A stretch of DNA of 64,000 nt from Caballeronia sp. M1242 (GTDB lineage: Bacteria > Pseudomonadota > Gammaproteobacteria > Burkholderiales > Burkholderiaceae), in assembly GCF_017220215.1 (NCBI RefSeq), contig NZ_CP071130.1:310001-374000 (forward strand), in the 5' to 3' direction. The position numbers were made by a program, and so were the translations under genes. Under the pieces are notes generated by a model, which ran no database searches, was not told the DNA's origin, and was given only the letters and a program-made list of their open reading frames with translations. Positions 63,841 through 64,000 of the stretch are shown piece after piece (position 1 is the stretch's first letter; each line of letters starts with the position of its first letter).

Positions 63841-64000
63841 ATGAAAATCATCAGACGCACGAAACGAAATTTCCTTGGCGCGATGGCCGCGACGCTGGCG
63901 GGCGGCATTGCGCCGTGGCGGCAGGGGATGGCCGCCACGCGGGCCAGCGGCATTCCTGAGTTCGAGGTCGAGCACAGCCGCACGCACTGGCGCCGGCGCT
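63841..64000 (+). CDS. Truncated gene at window end: exported protein, possibly Tat-targeted
   Basis: AAAGGAGGAGGCG precedes the ATG. The first 53 codons encode a basic start (MKIIRRTKRNFLGAMAATLA) with a Tat-like RR...FLG pattern and a hydrophobic core, followed by ASGIPEFEVEHSRTHWRRR at the right edge. The protein continues beyond 64000, so its function cannot be assigned. Confidence 0.6.
   Translation, partial: MKIIRRTKRNFLGAMAATLAGGIAPWRQGMAATRASGIPEFEVEHSRTHWRRR

Overview
The window reads as a high-GC betaproteobacterial chromosome of Burkholderia sensu lato, most likely Caballeronia or Paraburkholderia. Pointers are the DUF2968, DUF2827 and DUF2891 proteins, the short H-NS-type protein ending in a WSGRGRAPQW box, the general gene complement and the codon use. 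Identifications come from reading motifs and recalling families; no database search was possible.

Layout. 1-789 holds no supportable gene. 790-8082 is an accessory locus of unknown function. A forward operon encodes two envelope lipoproteins and a Cys-ribbon/TM/Calx-beta protein. It converges on a reverse operon encoding a small helical protein (7681-8082), a 795-residue protein (5231-7618) and a protein with repeated SPFH-like units (3048-5177). The C-terminus of the small protein and the N-terminus of the 795-residue protein share a 20-residue motif (10 of 20 identical). This is the architecture expected of a bacterial amyloid-signalling effector/receptor pair, and I regard it as the most interesting find. 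8083-12890 is an AT-richer island with a Shedu-type (DUF4263) defence nuclease, two unknown genes, a decayed IS1595-family transposase and repeated terminal-like sequences. 13206-19568 encodes membrane and exported proteins: a DUF2157-like protein, a lipoprotein, a polysaccharide deacetylase, a YfaP-like/TPR protein and a glycosidase-like lipoprotein.

20302-24369 is ordinary chromosome (H-NS family, RcnB-like, aldehyde dehydrogenase, CbbR-like LysR). 24769-37980 is an oxalate/formyl-CoA catabolic region: an OxlT-type antiporter, LysR, a ketopantoate-reductase-like enzyme, a GntR regulator, a second SucCD-type ligase, a ThDP lyase, formyl-CoA transferase, a fused ADP-forming acyl-CoA ligase and an FAH-family hydrolase. 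The expected scheme is oxalate/formate exchange, CoA transfer from formyl-CoA to oxalate, then decarboxylation of oxalyl-CoA. The ThDP enzyme, however, looks like the ILVBL/HACL2 branch and not classical Oxc. Copies of a TTGTATATCA operator tie three promoters to the GntR protein.

38083-64000 is mostly core or housekeeping: CsbD-like protein, KaiC-like ATPase with a response regulator, DUF2968 and OmpA-like envelope proteins, an O6-alkylguanine methyltransferase/nuclease operon, a MATE exporter, YnfA, DUF2891, a KgtP-like transporter, AraC regulator, acyl-CoA dehydrogenase plus acyl-CoA ligase, an AI-2E family transporter, hydroxyacyl-CoA dehydrogenase, tandem DUF2827 proteins, a cupin dioxygenase and a YadGH-like ABC exporter. 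The last gene runs off the window. No rRNA, tRNA or CRISPR array was seen.
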